Counted from the first letter of the stretch, positions 21,616 through 33,500 are shown. The stretch: DNA of 64,000 nt from Lyophyllum atratum (GCA_014905825.1 JACGCN010000042.1:62001-126000); one strand, 5' to 3'. Notes: generated from the sequence alone by a model not told the origin. Numbers and translations are program-made.

Positions 21616-22359
21616 CAGCCGTTTGCGGAACTTAGGGCGCGAGCCGAAATTTCTCACAACCCGTCATTTTTGAACACGAATCTTCCGTGGCCTGTATCTC
21701 ACTCAGTTTCCCTCGGATTGCTCTCATTTCTATTCCATTCGACTCAATGTAAAATTCTGCAGGTGCACGTAGTGAGAAAGTAGTGAATTATGAATTTAAG
21801 TTTTTTAGTAGCATGAGGAGTTTCTAGGAGCATCCGCGAGACACTGCAACCCCACGAGGGCCTCTAAAGTTATGAGCCTTGTACACAGTATATATATGAT
21901 ATTATTACAGATGCCTACTTGGTTACTTTGAGGCAGGGGGTAGCGTAACGGCAACGGTGGCCACATCTTCTTGACGGGGCCGTGAGAATTTGCATCTCGC
22001 CCAGGAGACAACAGTGGTGTTGCCAGTACACTACCTTTTCCCTCGAAATAAATACGCAGGCAGCTGTAAAAATGCCTTATATACCCTGCATCCAAGCCTC
22101 ATGATCTTAGAGTCCTTCATGGGGTCGCAGTCTTTCACCGATGCACCCAAAAACGACCTCACGCTACCGAAAACATAAACTCATATTTTCGCTAATTTTT
22201 TGATACGTGCACCTACAGAAACATTCGCTCAGTCGAATGGTATAAAATTTAGAACGATCCGAGAAAAACTGAATGAGGCATGGGCGACGGAAGATCCATG
22301 TTCAGAAATGACGGGTTGTGAGAAATTTCGGCTCGCGCCCTAAGTTCCGCAAACGGCTG
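21616..22359. mobile_element. Palindromic non-autonomous DNA element with TA duplication (Tc1/mariner-like MITE or foldback)
   Basis: The ends are perfect inverted repeats for about 50 bp (left CAGCCGTTTGCGGAACTTAG, right its reverse complement) and remain highly similar for about 130 bp. Weaker inverted similarity continues to the centre near 21988, so the whole element is an imperfect hairpin with arms of about 370 bp. It is flanked by TA (21614-21615 and 22360-22361). TA duplication and CAG ends fit the Tc1/mariner superfamily. No ORF of note lies inside. It sits in the ATCACT tail of the truncated LINE, so it probably inserted there after the LINE. Confidence 0.8.
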
Positions 22360-22361
22360 TA

Positions 22362-23320
22362 AAGATTTCGATTCGGACGCTCGCAGTCGCGACCCATAGA
22401 CGCGACTGCTAACTGCGACGTCAACTCGAAGATTCGCAAGTGACGTGCACAGCCGTTCCTAGCCAGCCATAGCCAAGCATCCCTCGATATCGGATTTTGT
22501 GACCCAAACATTCGTGATAATAGGGTGTAACAGAGTAAAAAATAACTCTCCTGGAGTTTGCAGCTTACAGAGAGCCCGAGGAACCGATTAGACGGACTCG
22601 CCTCGCCGAGTCGCCGACACGTTTGACGCGCGAACGGGAGACGCCAAAACCTCGGTGATAAAGAAAAAAGAAGCACAAGTGAAAGACATACTGACCTCCA
22701 CCTGGTTTTCCAGAGTCACTAGAAGCCCAAACGCTCCAAGATTCGATAGTCCTTGTGCGTATCAAGTGACGTGCCTAGCCTCCACTAAATCATCCTAAAA
22801 CAAAGGTGTTTCGTCCAAAGCGTGATGAGCTAAGTCCAATCCAGCTAGGATCACAAAGGACGAGAAAGAAAGCGCTGTAATCAATCGACGAGCAGGATGC
22901 AAAAAGTCCTCGTTGTCGGCGACAAGGGGGACGATGGTCATGGTGAAAGAGATGAGAGAAAGAAGGGCCATGAGGCACCCACGTGTCTGCTTTGTTCCTG
23001 CAAATAGGTACACCCCTGTTGTTTTAATTGTTCATGATCAACAAATATAGTCACTGTTTCCATCACTCAAGAGTCAAGGCCGTGCGACCGTTGGCAGTGA
23101 CCACCGACCCCCAGTAAATCCCAGTGATCAAACGCCGCTCGCCACTTCCTCCACTGTACATGTAACATAGTACACCTCCGAGCGCATCACCTCCGAGTCT
23201 TAATCATCTGGGTCTATATCTTCTCTACTCTTCTTTCTGTTCATTTCTTAATTCCTCTCCCACTCTGGACTGGCTCGTTTCTTCGTTCCATCTACTTCGA
23301 AGGGACGTTCTCGAGCTGCA
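22362..23320. other. Intergenic, one weak membrane ORF
   Basis: This holds the right flank of the palindromic element and the promoter of the PH-CRIB gene. A minus-strand ORF of 58 codons (ATG 22971, stop 22795) starts MALLSLISFTMTIVPLVADN and has two hydrophobic stretches. An intron acceptor (TTTGCAG) lies just upstream of it, but I found no convincing first exon. It could be the last exon of a small membrane protein gene or chance. Confidence 0.3.
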
Positions 23321-24564
23321 ATGATTTCTGAAAAGCGAGCCTCGCAGTCAGAACCTCCAATCGTACGGTCTGGAAGGGTGCGCATCAAAGGGCAAGGGTC
23401 GCTTTCTGGCTGGACATGGAAAGCGAAGTCACTCGTCCTAACCGACAAAGCCCTGGTCACTCCCAGATACAAGGTGTGTTTTCAGCTTCGGTGCCGACAT
23501 TGAATCTGACAGGAGGGAACCCCGGTAGATACCTCTCGATCACATTACAAAGGTCGAACGGGTCGACTTGAAGCCGTACTGCCTGTTGCTGGAAGTGAAG
23601 AACAGGACCTACCACCTCTCGTTTGAGAACGACGGGGAGCTGTACGACTGGCAGGACGATGTTTACTCGCGCTGTCCATTGATTGCCGTAGGCAACCCCC
23701 AAGGCTTCGTGCACAACGTCCATGTCGGCTTTGATCACATTTCCAACTCCTTTAGTGTACGTCCCGAAGACACATCTGTCTGCCCAGTGACTTACTCACA
23801 GCATGCTACTCAGGGCCTTCCCTCCCAGTGGAACAACCTCGTAAACCCCGGCTCTGCGGCCGTTGTTGATGGTGACTCGGAAAAGGACGAACTAGATGGG
23901 AAGCGCAGCTCCGCAACTGCGAATTTTTCGCTACACGATACCCCCTCCCTGGCGTATACCGCCTCCGCAACCCAGAAGGGTACGCGCCCGAGGTCGCCAG
24001 CGATCCTGGACGGTAACCACTCCATCAAAGTGGACGGATTCTTCACAGGATGGATGTGGAGGGCTCGCTGGCTAGTCCTGCGGTCCCAGACACTGACGAT
24101 CTACAGATCTCGAGTGCGTCGTGTTCATGCCGAAGTGTTAAATTCCTTGAAGACTGACATTCTCTTCGCAGGGAGCGAATGTGGGCGTCGTCATCAAGCT
24201 TGATGACATAACGAGGGTAGAGCTCGTAAAGACGAGCCGCCTACGCATAGACACCAAATCCGGAAAGCGGTACTTCATCCTGTTCAGAGCCTCTGAGCAG
24301 GCCTATGCCTGGCGCAACGCCATCTCCCCCCGGATAACTGCACCCAATGGGGCGGAGATAAGCCATCCCTGGAACTTCGCACATAACTGCCATGTCGGCT
24401 TCGACCCCATCACCGGCGCGTTCACGGTATGTCCATCCTCTGCCCAGCCACTGCATGTCGAGCTCATTGTATCCTCCTTTTTCGCTTAGGGTTTGCCGAA
24501 TGAGTGGAAACATCTCATGCAGCATCCATCACTTGCGCAGCAGCCTGGCGTGGCTGCGTCCTGA
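23321..24564 (+). CDS. PH-CRIB-PH-CRIB protein without kinase domain (Cdc42/Rac-binding)
   Basis: ATG 23321, stop TGA 24562-24564, four short introns, about 345 aa. Order of domains: PH1 (RVRIKGQGSLSGWTWKAKSL to WQDDVYSRCP); CRIB1 (VGNPQGFVHNVHVGFD, then GLPSQW after a splice); a spacer rich in Ser and charged residues; PH2 (HSIKVDGFFTGWMWRARWLV to AYAWRNAISPR); CRIB2 (ISHPWNFAHNCHVGFD, then GLPNEW). PH-CRIB is the N-terminal half of Cla4-type PAK kinases. The PH domain binds membrane phosphoinositides and CRIB binds GTP-loaded Cdc42 or Rac. Here the pair is doubled and the protein ends 15 residues after GLPNEW with no kinase domain following. A role as effector, scaffold or competitor of PAK is inference. 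Confidence 0.85.
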
Positions 24565-25291
24565 TACACCATACAGCCTATGTATATGGACCTGGTCGTC
24601 GTTCGTTCTTATTCGGTTATTATGTTTTCGCCATGCTCTTGCCATGCTAGTTATGCGTCTAATTTCAAGTGCCACTCCGGAATCTTTTGGGATTTGTATC
24701 ATGTAATACTTACACTCTTCTCTATCCAAGCCATTGTATTTGTGCCCGCGCATCATATTTAGCAAATGTGAGGTACAGCGTACACTTCCAAAAGAAACTA
24801 TCTTTTCGCTGAACGTCCTTTCCACCGTCACCACCATTTTGCCATCATTACAGCCGTTCAAGACAGATGCCGGAATCTCAAGAAAAGGCGGGGTGGGGTT
24901 TTCTAGGCTGTGAAGATGTGCCCTACTAGGCGTGATAAAACCGTCTCGCTGGTAAAAAACCATGTTTAGGATTGGCGCCCCTCCTAGTGACTTGTTCAAT
25001 GCTGTGTTTCAAAGACGCGAACTAGGTACATCAAGGTTTCAAGGATCGTTTTCCCCCTCGACATTGCTGACCTTGATGATCCGATACAGTTGCCCGTCAT
25101 GACCGCGACTCTAAACCTCATGGAGCTATCGTTGGTCGACTTTGCTTATATACGACGCCTTCGCCGATTGTGTTCCTCGGCTGGACCTAGTTTATCCCTT
25201 ATCTTCGTTTGAGCACCGCAGAGCGGTCGTAATCACCAAGCACCGACTACTCTGAAACTGCTGTGCAGTTTCGCTGAACATACCACACACA
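24565..25291. other. Intergenic, promoter of the expansin-like gene
   Basis: Contains the 3' flank of the PH-CRIB gene and, on the right, a TATATA-like stretch at about 25147 upstream of the next ATG. A minus-strand ORF of 156 codons overlaps the PH-CRIB 3' end but shows no motif or splice context, so I do not call it. Confidence 0.4.
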
Positions 25292-26332
25292 ATGATCCCT
25301 ACCTTGCGTGTCGCTTTCTTCTTGGTTGCCTTTATCGCCGCATCTGTTACAGCATTTACGGCTCAGAGTGAGTGAAACTTGACGTTATTCTCTGAAGAAG
25401 CAAAGCTAAGTCGCTGTCTATCAGCAACATGGTTTCATACAGGTGCATATAAACTTACTCGTTCAATTTTAACAATGATCTCACCCTTGGATTGAATGAA
25501 ATTGATCAGGAGTCGCGCCTGGTGCGTGTGGGCAAATGCATTACGACAGTGAATACGTCGTTGCGTTGGCGTTTGGAACATTCGATACCTACCCGTACGT
25601 CGTCCTTCGTGATTCTTCACACTGTATTCCTGATAAATTATGTGACTTCCAGGGGTGCGGACCCCAAAGACCCAAACCAGTACGTTCACGACCGCATAGC
25701 TTCGAAAGATGTCCTCAACATTTTCTTTGCAGCAACCCCGTCTGCAACAAAACCCTGAAGGCGACATGTAAGTTGCCCCGAGGTTATTCAAGCCCGATAC
25801 CATGCCGACTCAACATACCATTTGCGCAGATGAAGGGAAATCCGTCGTGGTTATGGTAGTAGACCGATGCGCCGATTGCTACCAAGCCGAGAACATAGAC
25901 CTCTCCCCAACCGCCTTTTCAATGATAGCAGACCAGTCCAAAGGTCGTCTGTTCGGTGTCAAATGGGACTGGACCGATTTGCCCGTAGGACCGGCTACGG
26001 GCGAACAACCTCCAGCCCCGGAAGCCAGCCCGAAGCCTACACCCAAAGAGCCAACACCTGACGAACAGAGAAGGTCTAAGATTTCTCGAGGGATGGCTTC
26101 GTCTCCGCCTTTGAGGCGCGCCGCCAGGCTGGCCTCCGCGTTCTCCAAGCGCGAAGGCATGGGGGAGACAACGAAGTCGACCTCGGGTCATAAATCCAGC
26201 GCGCGAGCGGAGCACAGGATACCCCAGGATCCAAACACACCGATGGGAGTAACCGCTCTAAGCCATCATACACGCGGTCCGCGTCGTATGGAGCGTCGTA
26301 GGGGCGACCGCCCCATTGTTGTCACTCGCTAG
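25292..26332 (+). CDS. Secreted expansin-like (RlpA/barwin double-psi beta-barrel) protein with basic tail
   Basis: ATG 25292 opens a signal peptide (MIPTLRVAFFLVAFIAASVT). Exons then give ACGQMHYDSEYVVALAFGTF, NPVCNKTLKAT, and the hallmark GKSVVVMVVDRCADCYQAEN followed by IDLSPTAFSMIADQSKGRLF and VKWDW. This is the single-domain expansin-related (DPBB) fold, with the conserved Asp of DRCADC and the DLSPTAF motif. Such proteins are thought to loosen or bind cell-wall polysaccharide. The mature domain is followed by about 120 residues rich in Pro, Arg and Lys, unusual for the family. About four introns. A piece of this gene (about 25745-25890) is repeated at 28225-28376. Confidence 0.82.
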
Positions 26333-26656
26333 AAAAAGAGGGCCCGTAGTGAGGATCCAGTAGCTCGGTGAGACGAAATATGGAAGTTATGATTCATGTA
26401 CCAAGCCACAAGCATTTCAGAGTGTTTCGATGGTATGCATTGTCCGTTTTGTGATACAACAGTCATCTTCTACATGGCATGTGCCTTGTATGTACGAAGC
26501 CTGATCCACGGCGCTATCTGCTTCTCCCTGATCTGCATATTGAGACGTGCGGCATGGACTAATGAGGTAAAACGACTACTCACGCCAGTATTCCAGATAG
26601 TGTCTGCATGTCGGTCCACAGGAATTCAGACATAGATGCACTGCCCGTGATAGAAA
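26333..26656. other. Intergenic, convergent ends
   Basis: Spacer between the expansin-like stop and the stop of F-box copy 1. The duplicated copy downstream lacks this segment. Nothing else was recognised. Confidence 0.4.
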
Positions 26657-27857
26657 CTAACTCTCGCGCATCGACCAGTCACGGATTCGACGGGCTACAC
26701 CGCTCTTATCTCTGAACCACAGGATGCTGCGAAGGGAGTTGATGGTTGGCACCAGCATCGTAACATGTATATGCAGTGACTCGCGGGAGATGTTCAAGAT
26801 GACCCGCTGGAGGTTGCTGAAGCGGTTTTTTTTCACGAGGTGGTCGAGCTGGAGCCAAGAGCTCGCGTCGTCAGGATCAAACCATGGTGAAAACTCGACC
26901 TCCTCCACTGCTGCCGTGGAGCTGAGCTTCAAGAGGAAACGCAGTATGATCGCCACCGCGTTTTCTGGCGCATCAACCTTCAGCGAGCGAAGATCATGAA
27001 GGTGGGCGAGGTCTATGTGCTTCAGAATTGAGTCTAGATACCGACCCCTGGTTCAGTGTACAATCTCATATAGATTTCTAGAGACTTCTCGTACCGGCTG
27101 TACCTGATGCGCGCAAGCACAAATATGGCAGCGACCTATCAATGCTGTTAAGAAAGGCGTTTATGAATTTGTAGTCGCGTTTCCCGTTATGGACTATATC
27201 CAGCGTAAGTCTTGTGAGATAGAGTGGGGGATTATGCTGAGATAACCATCGGTAAAGGGATCCATTTCCGCGAGCGATAGTCAATTCACTGATTTGGCTT
27301 GGCAAGGCTGGATATTGGGGTGGCATTTTCTTGCTTTGGACCTCCCCGCATGGGTGGTTTATCGCCAGCTTCTCCAGTAAGGGGAATGAAGTTACGAGCT
27401 CGACCATCTCCAGAAAAGTGCCATAGACTACCTTGATGTTTAGGGATAACAGGGTGGGGAAACAGCCATGGAAGGCGGTCAGATACCCCCGAGATTGATG
27501 TCCCGCAGATAGCTGATGATAATCATTGGATGTGGTATCGACCACGAGCGTAAGTGAACGAGGGCGAAGATGCTGGGAAAGCATTGGCATGGCGTCAAAG
27601 ATGGATAAGTCAAAGTATATTAGAATGTCAAGATTCGTGACCCAATGCCCGACCGATATACCTAATGGCGACTGCAGCAAATCAAGAAAGCGCAATAAAT
27701 GCCGTCGCTTAAGAACAACGGAGGAAAAGAGGTGGTATCTGCTAGCTGCAACCCAGTCTTTGCATACGATGCTGCAGCTTCGGAGGGTTGCTTTATCGTC
27801 GTGGCAGTGGTCGATGACCCGGTCGGAGAGTTCTGATGGGATAGTAATGGTTGACAT
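26657..27857 (-). CDS. F-box-like protein, copy 1
   Basis: ATG 27857 gives MSTITIPSELSDRVIDHCHD, then KATLRSCSIVCKDWVAASRY, a short F-box-like start typical of large basidiomycete families. Such proteins may link substrates to SCF ubiquitin ligases. The rest is a loose leucine-rich region (SLTLVVDTTS, FPTLLSLNIKVVYG, MVELVTSFPLLEKLAI). One intron near 27100-27055 joins GTAG to GRYLDSILKHIDLAHLHDLR, then SSTAAVEEVEFSPWF; the protein ends RRIRDWSMRES. It is a tandem paralogue of the gene at 28369-29551, with similarity also extending about 150 bp upstream of both starts. Substrate unknown. Confidence 0.78.
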
Positions 27858-28224
27858 GATTGACTAGACTGTCTGAATCCAGCGTGTTGGCGGGGGTTGT
27901 GCGATACAATGCGATGTATTCGCGATGGTACGCAGGGCAGCGAGCCGGGTCGAATGGTGCTCTGTAGATGGTTGTGGATAGTGCAATCATTGAATCAAGA
28001 ACATGAACTTGTCACGCAAGACATGACGTGACTCTATGATCGTGGCGATAGACCACCGCCACCATGGTATTGATAGGCTAGATCTCGACTGGTGAGTGAA
28101 GAGGTCACGCAACCTGGCACAACAAGTGTCTGCCATGATACTAATATCGATAACGTCCTCAAACAAGATGCCTCCTCTCAAAGTAACACAGGCTACAAAA
28201 TCAACGTCGGCAATTTTATTGATC
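27858..28224. other. Upstream region of F-box copy 1
   Basis: The first 160 bp are repeated upstream of F-box copy 2 (29552-29705), so the promoter was copied with the gene. Beyond about 28018 similarity stops, and no feature was recognised until the expansin fragment at 28225. Confidence 0.4.
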
Positions 28225-28376
28225 TGCCACGAAACCCTGAAAGCGACATGTAAGTTGCCGGAGAAAATTCAAGCCCGATAGGATGCCGACCGCCGTACCG
28301 TTTGCTTATAAATAAGATGAAGGGAAATCCGTCGTGTTTATGGTAGTAGACCGATGCGCCGATTGCTACTAGGCCG
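28225..28376 (+). pseudogene. Truncated fragment of the expansin-like gene
   Basis: About 150 bp match 25745-25890 of the intact gene, including an intron (ACATGTAAGTTGCC), the segment GAAGGGAAATCCGTCGTG and the codons for DRCADCY. The donor site survives, but there is no start, signal peptide or remainder of the domain. It ends where F-box-derived sequence starts, near 28380, and supplies the stop codon of F-box copy 2 on the other strand. Confidence 0.8.
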
Positions 28377-29551
28377 ATGGAAAAAATCGACGGGTCACAC
28401 CCATCTCATCTCTAACCCACATGATACTACGAAGAGAGTGGATGGTTGGGATCAGGTAGATATGCTGCTCTTTAACGTTCAGTATGACCCGCCGGAGGCT
28501 ATTGAAGCGGGGTCCTTCCAAAAGGAGGCCCAGCTCGCGCCAATGGTCCTCGTTGGCCTCGCTAAACGATGGTGAAAACTCGACCTCTTCTACTGCTGAC
28601 GTGGAGCTGAGTTGTGAGAGAAGACGCAGTACGATCGGCACTACGTTTTCCGACGCTTCAATTTTGATCGAGCGAAGGTCGTGAAGATGGACGAGGTTGA
28701 TGTGGCCCAGCAGCGAGGCTAGATACCGACCCTTAGGTTAGTGTACGATGCCATACAGAGTTTCAGAGACCTTTCGTACCAGCTCTATCGAATGCGCGCA
28801 AGGTCAAGTGTTGCAAAGACCTGCCAATGCTTCGAAGAAAGGCATTGATGAACTCAGAATCTAGTTTCCAGTTGAAGGTAGTCCTCAAGTCTAGGATAAG
28901 TCTTGCAAGATGGAGTGGTGGATGATGCTGGGATAGCCATCGGAAAAGGCGTGCTTTTCCGCCAAGGACAGTCAATTCACGGATTTGTCCGGGCAAGGCT
29001 AGACATTGGGGTGGCGTCTCTTTGCTTTCGAGCATCCAGCATGGGCGGTCTATCGTCAGCTCCTCCAGTAAGGGGAATGATGTTACGAGCTCGACCATCT
29101 GCAGGAAGGTGTCACAGACTATATCGAGGTTAAGGGATAACAGGGTGGGAAAACAGCCATGAAACGGAGTCAGATCGTCCCGATATCGATATATCCCAAG
29201 ACGGTCCTGATAACTAATCGTGGTATCGACCATGAGGGTAAGGGAACGAGGGCGGAGATGCTGGGTAAGTATTGGCATGGCCTCCAAAAGGTATAGATAA
29301 TCGATATCAAGGTATGGTTGAAGTTTGAGATTCGTGACCAAATGTCCCACCGATATACCTGATGGCGATTCCAGCAAATCAAGAAAGGACGACATGTTCT
29401 CAGAGTTAAGAGCAACGGAAGAGAAGAGGTGATATCTGCTGGCTGCAGCCCAATCCTTACATACACTGTGGCAGCTTCGGAGGGTTGCTTTATCGTCGTG
29501 GCAGTGGTCGATGATCCGGTCGGAGAGTTCTGGTGGGATAAATGTTGACAT
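28369..29551 (-). CDS. F-box-like protein, copy 2 with chimeric C-terminus
   Basis: ATG 29551 gives MSTFIPPELSDRIIDHCHDD, then KATLRSCHSVCKDWAAASRY. The gene matches copy 1 throughout, with the same single intron (after GTKG, then GRYLASLLGHINLVHLHDLR) and SSTSAVEEVEFSPSF. The end differs: copy 1 reads SGVARRIRDWSMRES, while copy 2 reads MGVTRRFFPSA and stops at 28371-28369. The last few codons and the stop lie in sequence that came from the antisense of the expansin-like gene. The frame is intact and the F-box region kept, so the gene may be functional. Confidence 0.77.
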
Positions 29552-29705
29552 TATTGGCTAGACTGACCGAGTCCAGCGCGTCGAAGGGGTTGTGGGATAC
29601 GATGCGATGTATTCGCGATGGTACAGATGATAGCGAGCCCGGTCGAATGGTGCTCTGCAGACGGCCATGGATAGTACAGCAGTTGGTGAAAAACATTTTG
29701 TCACA

Positions 29706-30594
29706 CTGAGCGCTCGCTGTGATCGGCTGTGACTCTGCGTACGGCGCCACATGTTCGGAGGCCTGCTCCAGCATTACCATCGCAGGTAAGGTCAGGTAAG
29801 GTAAAATTGCACGGCACGGTCCCACTGAGGAACGCCGGGTCCAGGGAGTATCCCGATGTACGCAGAAATCAATAATTCGGTCAGCAAACTCTGGTAAGTA
29901 GTAGTAGACCACCGAGTGGATGAATACCAAGGAGATCATGCTACGACATCCCTCCTCCAAGTCGTTGTTTTTCAAGTAGTCCCGAAACTCAATCTCAGCT
30001 TAGATTGATCACAAAACAAGTCATTCGAAGTCAAACAATTTTATTCATGTAAACTAAGCGTCACAACACCTTCGAACATTCAATGAATGTTGTCACTAGG
30101 AAGAGAACGTAATAGGGTTCCAAAAATTACTGAAAGCCGAAGCTAACAGATGGGTTCGGATGTATAATTTGCAATCAGCAAAAAACTGTGTCTCGGTAAA
30201 AACCTCACTGACGACAGTACATGCCCGAGCACAAGAGATGAAGAAACGAAATGATGGGACGTTGCTTATATAGTTTATTTCACAGCGCACGGACCACTTG
30301 CCATTGTTTGGTTCAGAGGCTACTGGCTTGGTGTGACGACGACGGCGACGGGACCTACGATCGAAGGCAATGCAATGCAGAGAACGATGTCAAGAACGAT
30401 CTTGTTTCTAGCAGATGAGGATTAAGAGGATATTAATTCGAGAAGTACTAGATCCAATACACGTTGCGTAAAGAGGAAATTGCAGGGGGACATAATCATG
30501 AGCTAAAGGAGTGACTGAGGGTATTCGTGTCGTGAACGGGGAAGAGAAAGTGAAGCTGATGGAATAAAAAGAACGAGGGGAAAAAGAAATACAA
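29706..30594. other. Intergenic with possible F-box relic
   Basis: On the minus strand at about 29897-29853 the frame reads YLPEFADRIIDFCVHRD, close to the F-box start of the two neighbours (IPPELSDRIIDHCHDD), but no downstream homology follows. It may be a third, decayed copy. The remainder up to the dynein stop shows nothing recognisable. Confidence 0.35.
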
Positions 30595-33500
30595 TCAGAA
30601 CCTCCGGGCGGACCCGCCAACCAGGCCCTCTATCGAATGATGCTCCAGCTCGTTTCTCGACTTGAGAATCGACGCATGCATCTCCTTCATCGCATTGCCC
30701 AGCTTCACACCGAACCTGCTGAGGATATCGCGCTGCCACGCGTCGTACTTCGCGTTCACCCTTGACTGAACCTGCTCGTAATCGATGACACAGACGCCGA
30801 AGGACTTTTGGGTATCGGAGGTATCAAACGTCGACCGCGCTTTTTTGATTTCTGTCAAGAGTTGTTGCCAGTTGGCGAGCGAGTCGCCGAGGCGGTTGAA
30901 TACATATTCGGCTTCGAGATCCCAGAGCGACTGGAATTGCAGCCATTTTCCGACGTAGTCTTTGAGCTGCTGGACTTTGATCTCGATCAGGGCGAAGGGC
31001 CGTTCGAGGGTGTTGTCAGTGAACCGGGTGAGCTAGAGCAAAAGACTGTTAGATGGAGATGGACGGAAGGACAAGTATGGTCACGAACGAGCGATGTGTA
31101 GTTTGTTTCTGACACAGTTGCTCCTTGCATTTGCAGTCCGATTTCGTAACGAGAGCTTTGGATTCGACGTAGACGGCACACGACACCTGCCGTAACAGTA
31201 ATCGTTAGGAGAGGATGTCTCAGAATGAAGGAGACAGGACGCACCTAGCCAGTCATGCAGCTGTTTGACCCAAGTAGAACGAGCATACTCTATTGGTGGA
31301 TCCAAAAAGATAACTTGGTTTTGTATCCTGATCTCATGCACGATCGGTTTTAATGTCATATTGCCTTCCAAGAACTGTTTGTCGGGCATCATCAGAGCCA
31401 CGTCACGGAGAGGGCACACCACCACATACCTTCTCTTCTTTCATGCGCTTGTCACCACGACGTTTGTTTGTGATATCACGCAGGGGAAGCGTATCGCGCC
31501 GGGTGTCTCCATCGTCAACACGGTCAAACTCCGTACACCACACCTGGATAATATGCGTCAGGCGCTGGAGCAGGATGCCTTCGATCTTCTTGTCCAGCTC
31601 TGCAACCCAATATTCAAGATTAGCATAGCCCTCCAGATTCAGCCTATCAATCTGCGTTGAAAGCATGAGCAGAGGCAGACGCATGCGTGAATAGAGTAAC
31701 GTACAGCGGCCTGGACTTTGGCTAATAATTCGGAGAAGGCCTCGGTTGTGTATGAGCAGGTGGCGAGATCCTCGACAGCCCTCAGGATGTCCTTGTACAA
31801 ATCGATGACGCTGTTGGTTTTATCCTAACATAAAAGTTGAACACCTTATGCATGAGCAGCGGCCAAAAAGCATCTCACCTGGAGCACTGAAACGATGCTG
31901 GCAAACTCCCGAACGAACTGGATATGCCGATTATCCCGTCCATCAGCACTCGAGACATACCGGGTGGTATCATACTGGTTCACGAAATAGTCCCAGCGGA
32001 TGTTCATGCCTACAAACCATTAGCCCCAGCTCGACCCTGACAACAAGCACAACACACCTTTCGTAATCATCCTCTGCGACTCATTCCTATACTCCGCCAC
32101 CAGCCACTCAATCCCCTTATTACTCTCCACCAAATCCAACGTCTGCCCATACGTCCTCACCGTCTCCATCAAGCTCACCGCATGCGGATACACCTTCTTC
32201 GCATCCTTCGCCATATTCGTAATCGCATGCGGCACCTGGAAGTTCAGCCACAGCAGATTCCGCACCTCCTTGAAGAGCGTGATGATCTGCGGGTCGAAGT
32301 TCACCGCGAGCTGGAACCCGCCCCCGCGCAGGCGCACGATCTCGAAGAGGCGCCCGTCGACGCCCATGTTCCGCCGGTTGATGTCGTGCAGCCATGCGTC
32401 GTATACCGGGCGGGTGTCGAGCTTCTTCCGGAAGGCAGTACTCTCGGACTGAAGTTTCTGGCCCTCCGCATAGAGCTCCCAGCCCTTCCCGAGCACGTCT
32501 TCGACGCGCTTCATGTATGTCAGGAGCTGTCGCTCGATTTGTCGCGCCCAGATGATGGCGCCGGCGATTGGAGGGAGATCGCGCATTTGCGACATGTGGT
32601 AGGCTTCTGAAAATCGGTATTGCGTTTTAAACTGTTGGATTTATGAGCATTGGTTCATGGGGGTGCTATAGAACGTACCTTGTCATGCAGATGCTTGATG
32701 TCTTCCTTCACGGAGTCGATGAGCTGTGTTTGGTACTCTTGGATAGCACCGCGAATCTAAGTAACATCGTTAAAAATTGGTCATAGGTGAATGGAACCTG
32801 CGGACCTTCGGTCGCACGAACAAAGCGTTGAACTTTGAGAAAACTCGGAACATCTCATTCGCATTCCTTGCCGTCCCAAGTCTGTCACGTAACCGCGCAA
32901 TGATCTGGTTCTCCACCCGCGAGACCCGTTCATTATAAGCATTCTCTGCCGCAACCCAGATTTCGGTGCCCTCTAATACGAGTTAACACACACGTCTACG
33001 AAGACAATAGAGGGCTAACGCACCAACTGACACATCCAAGACGTCGATTCTTTTGATGACCTCATACGCCTCCTTGACCTCCTCCTCCATATCCATACCC
33101 CCCACATCCATACCGACACCCCCCAAACCTTTCGTCGGCCCCGTCATCACAGCAAGCTGTTCGTGCTGCTTCCGCCAATCCCTGAGATACCGCGTGCGTT
33201 CCTGCAGCTTCGCATGTGCGGGTACAACCTTAATCGGAATGAACCTCTCCGAGCGCTTCTTGATCGCCTCACGCGCAATAATAGTGAACTCCTTGATCAG
33301 GTCGTCCCACGTCCTGAAGATGTTCATCGTCTGCGCGAGGAGCCTGTCGAACGTCTCATACGGCGTGTAGGGGAGTCGCTGCGAGGTGAGGATGCGGAGG
33401 AGCTGGTCGTTGAAGTCGCGGGAAATGGCCTCGACGAGGGGGAGGGCGCGTCGGATTGGGTAGGGGGAGAGTTTGAGTTTGCGGTTGATGTGGCCGAAGA

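Larger units (their letters stand above)
26687..29705. repeat. Tandem segmental duplication of the F-box locus
   Basis: Unit 1 is about 26687-28018 and unit 2 about 28388-29705, offset by roughly 1.70 kb and in the same orientation. The expansin fragment just left of unit 2 shows that the original copied block also reached into the expansin-like gene, with about 0.8 kb later lost. Confidence 0.8.

Noticed and set aside
24529..24999. 156-codon minus-strand ORF at the 3' end of the PH-CRIB gene
   Set aside because: Overlaps coding exon and UTR of a well-supported gene, with no motif, no good start context and no splice partner.
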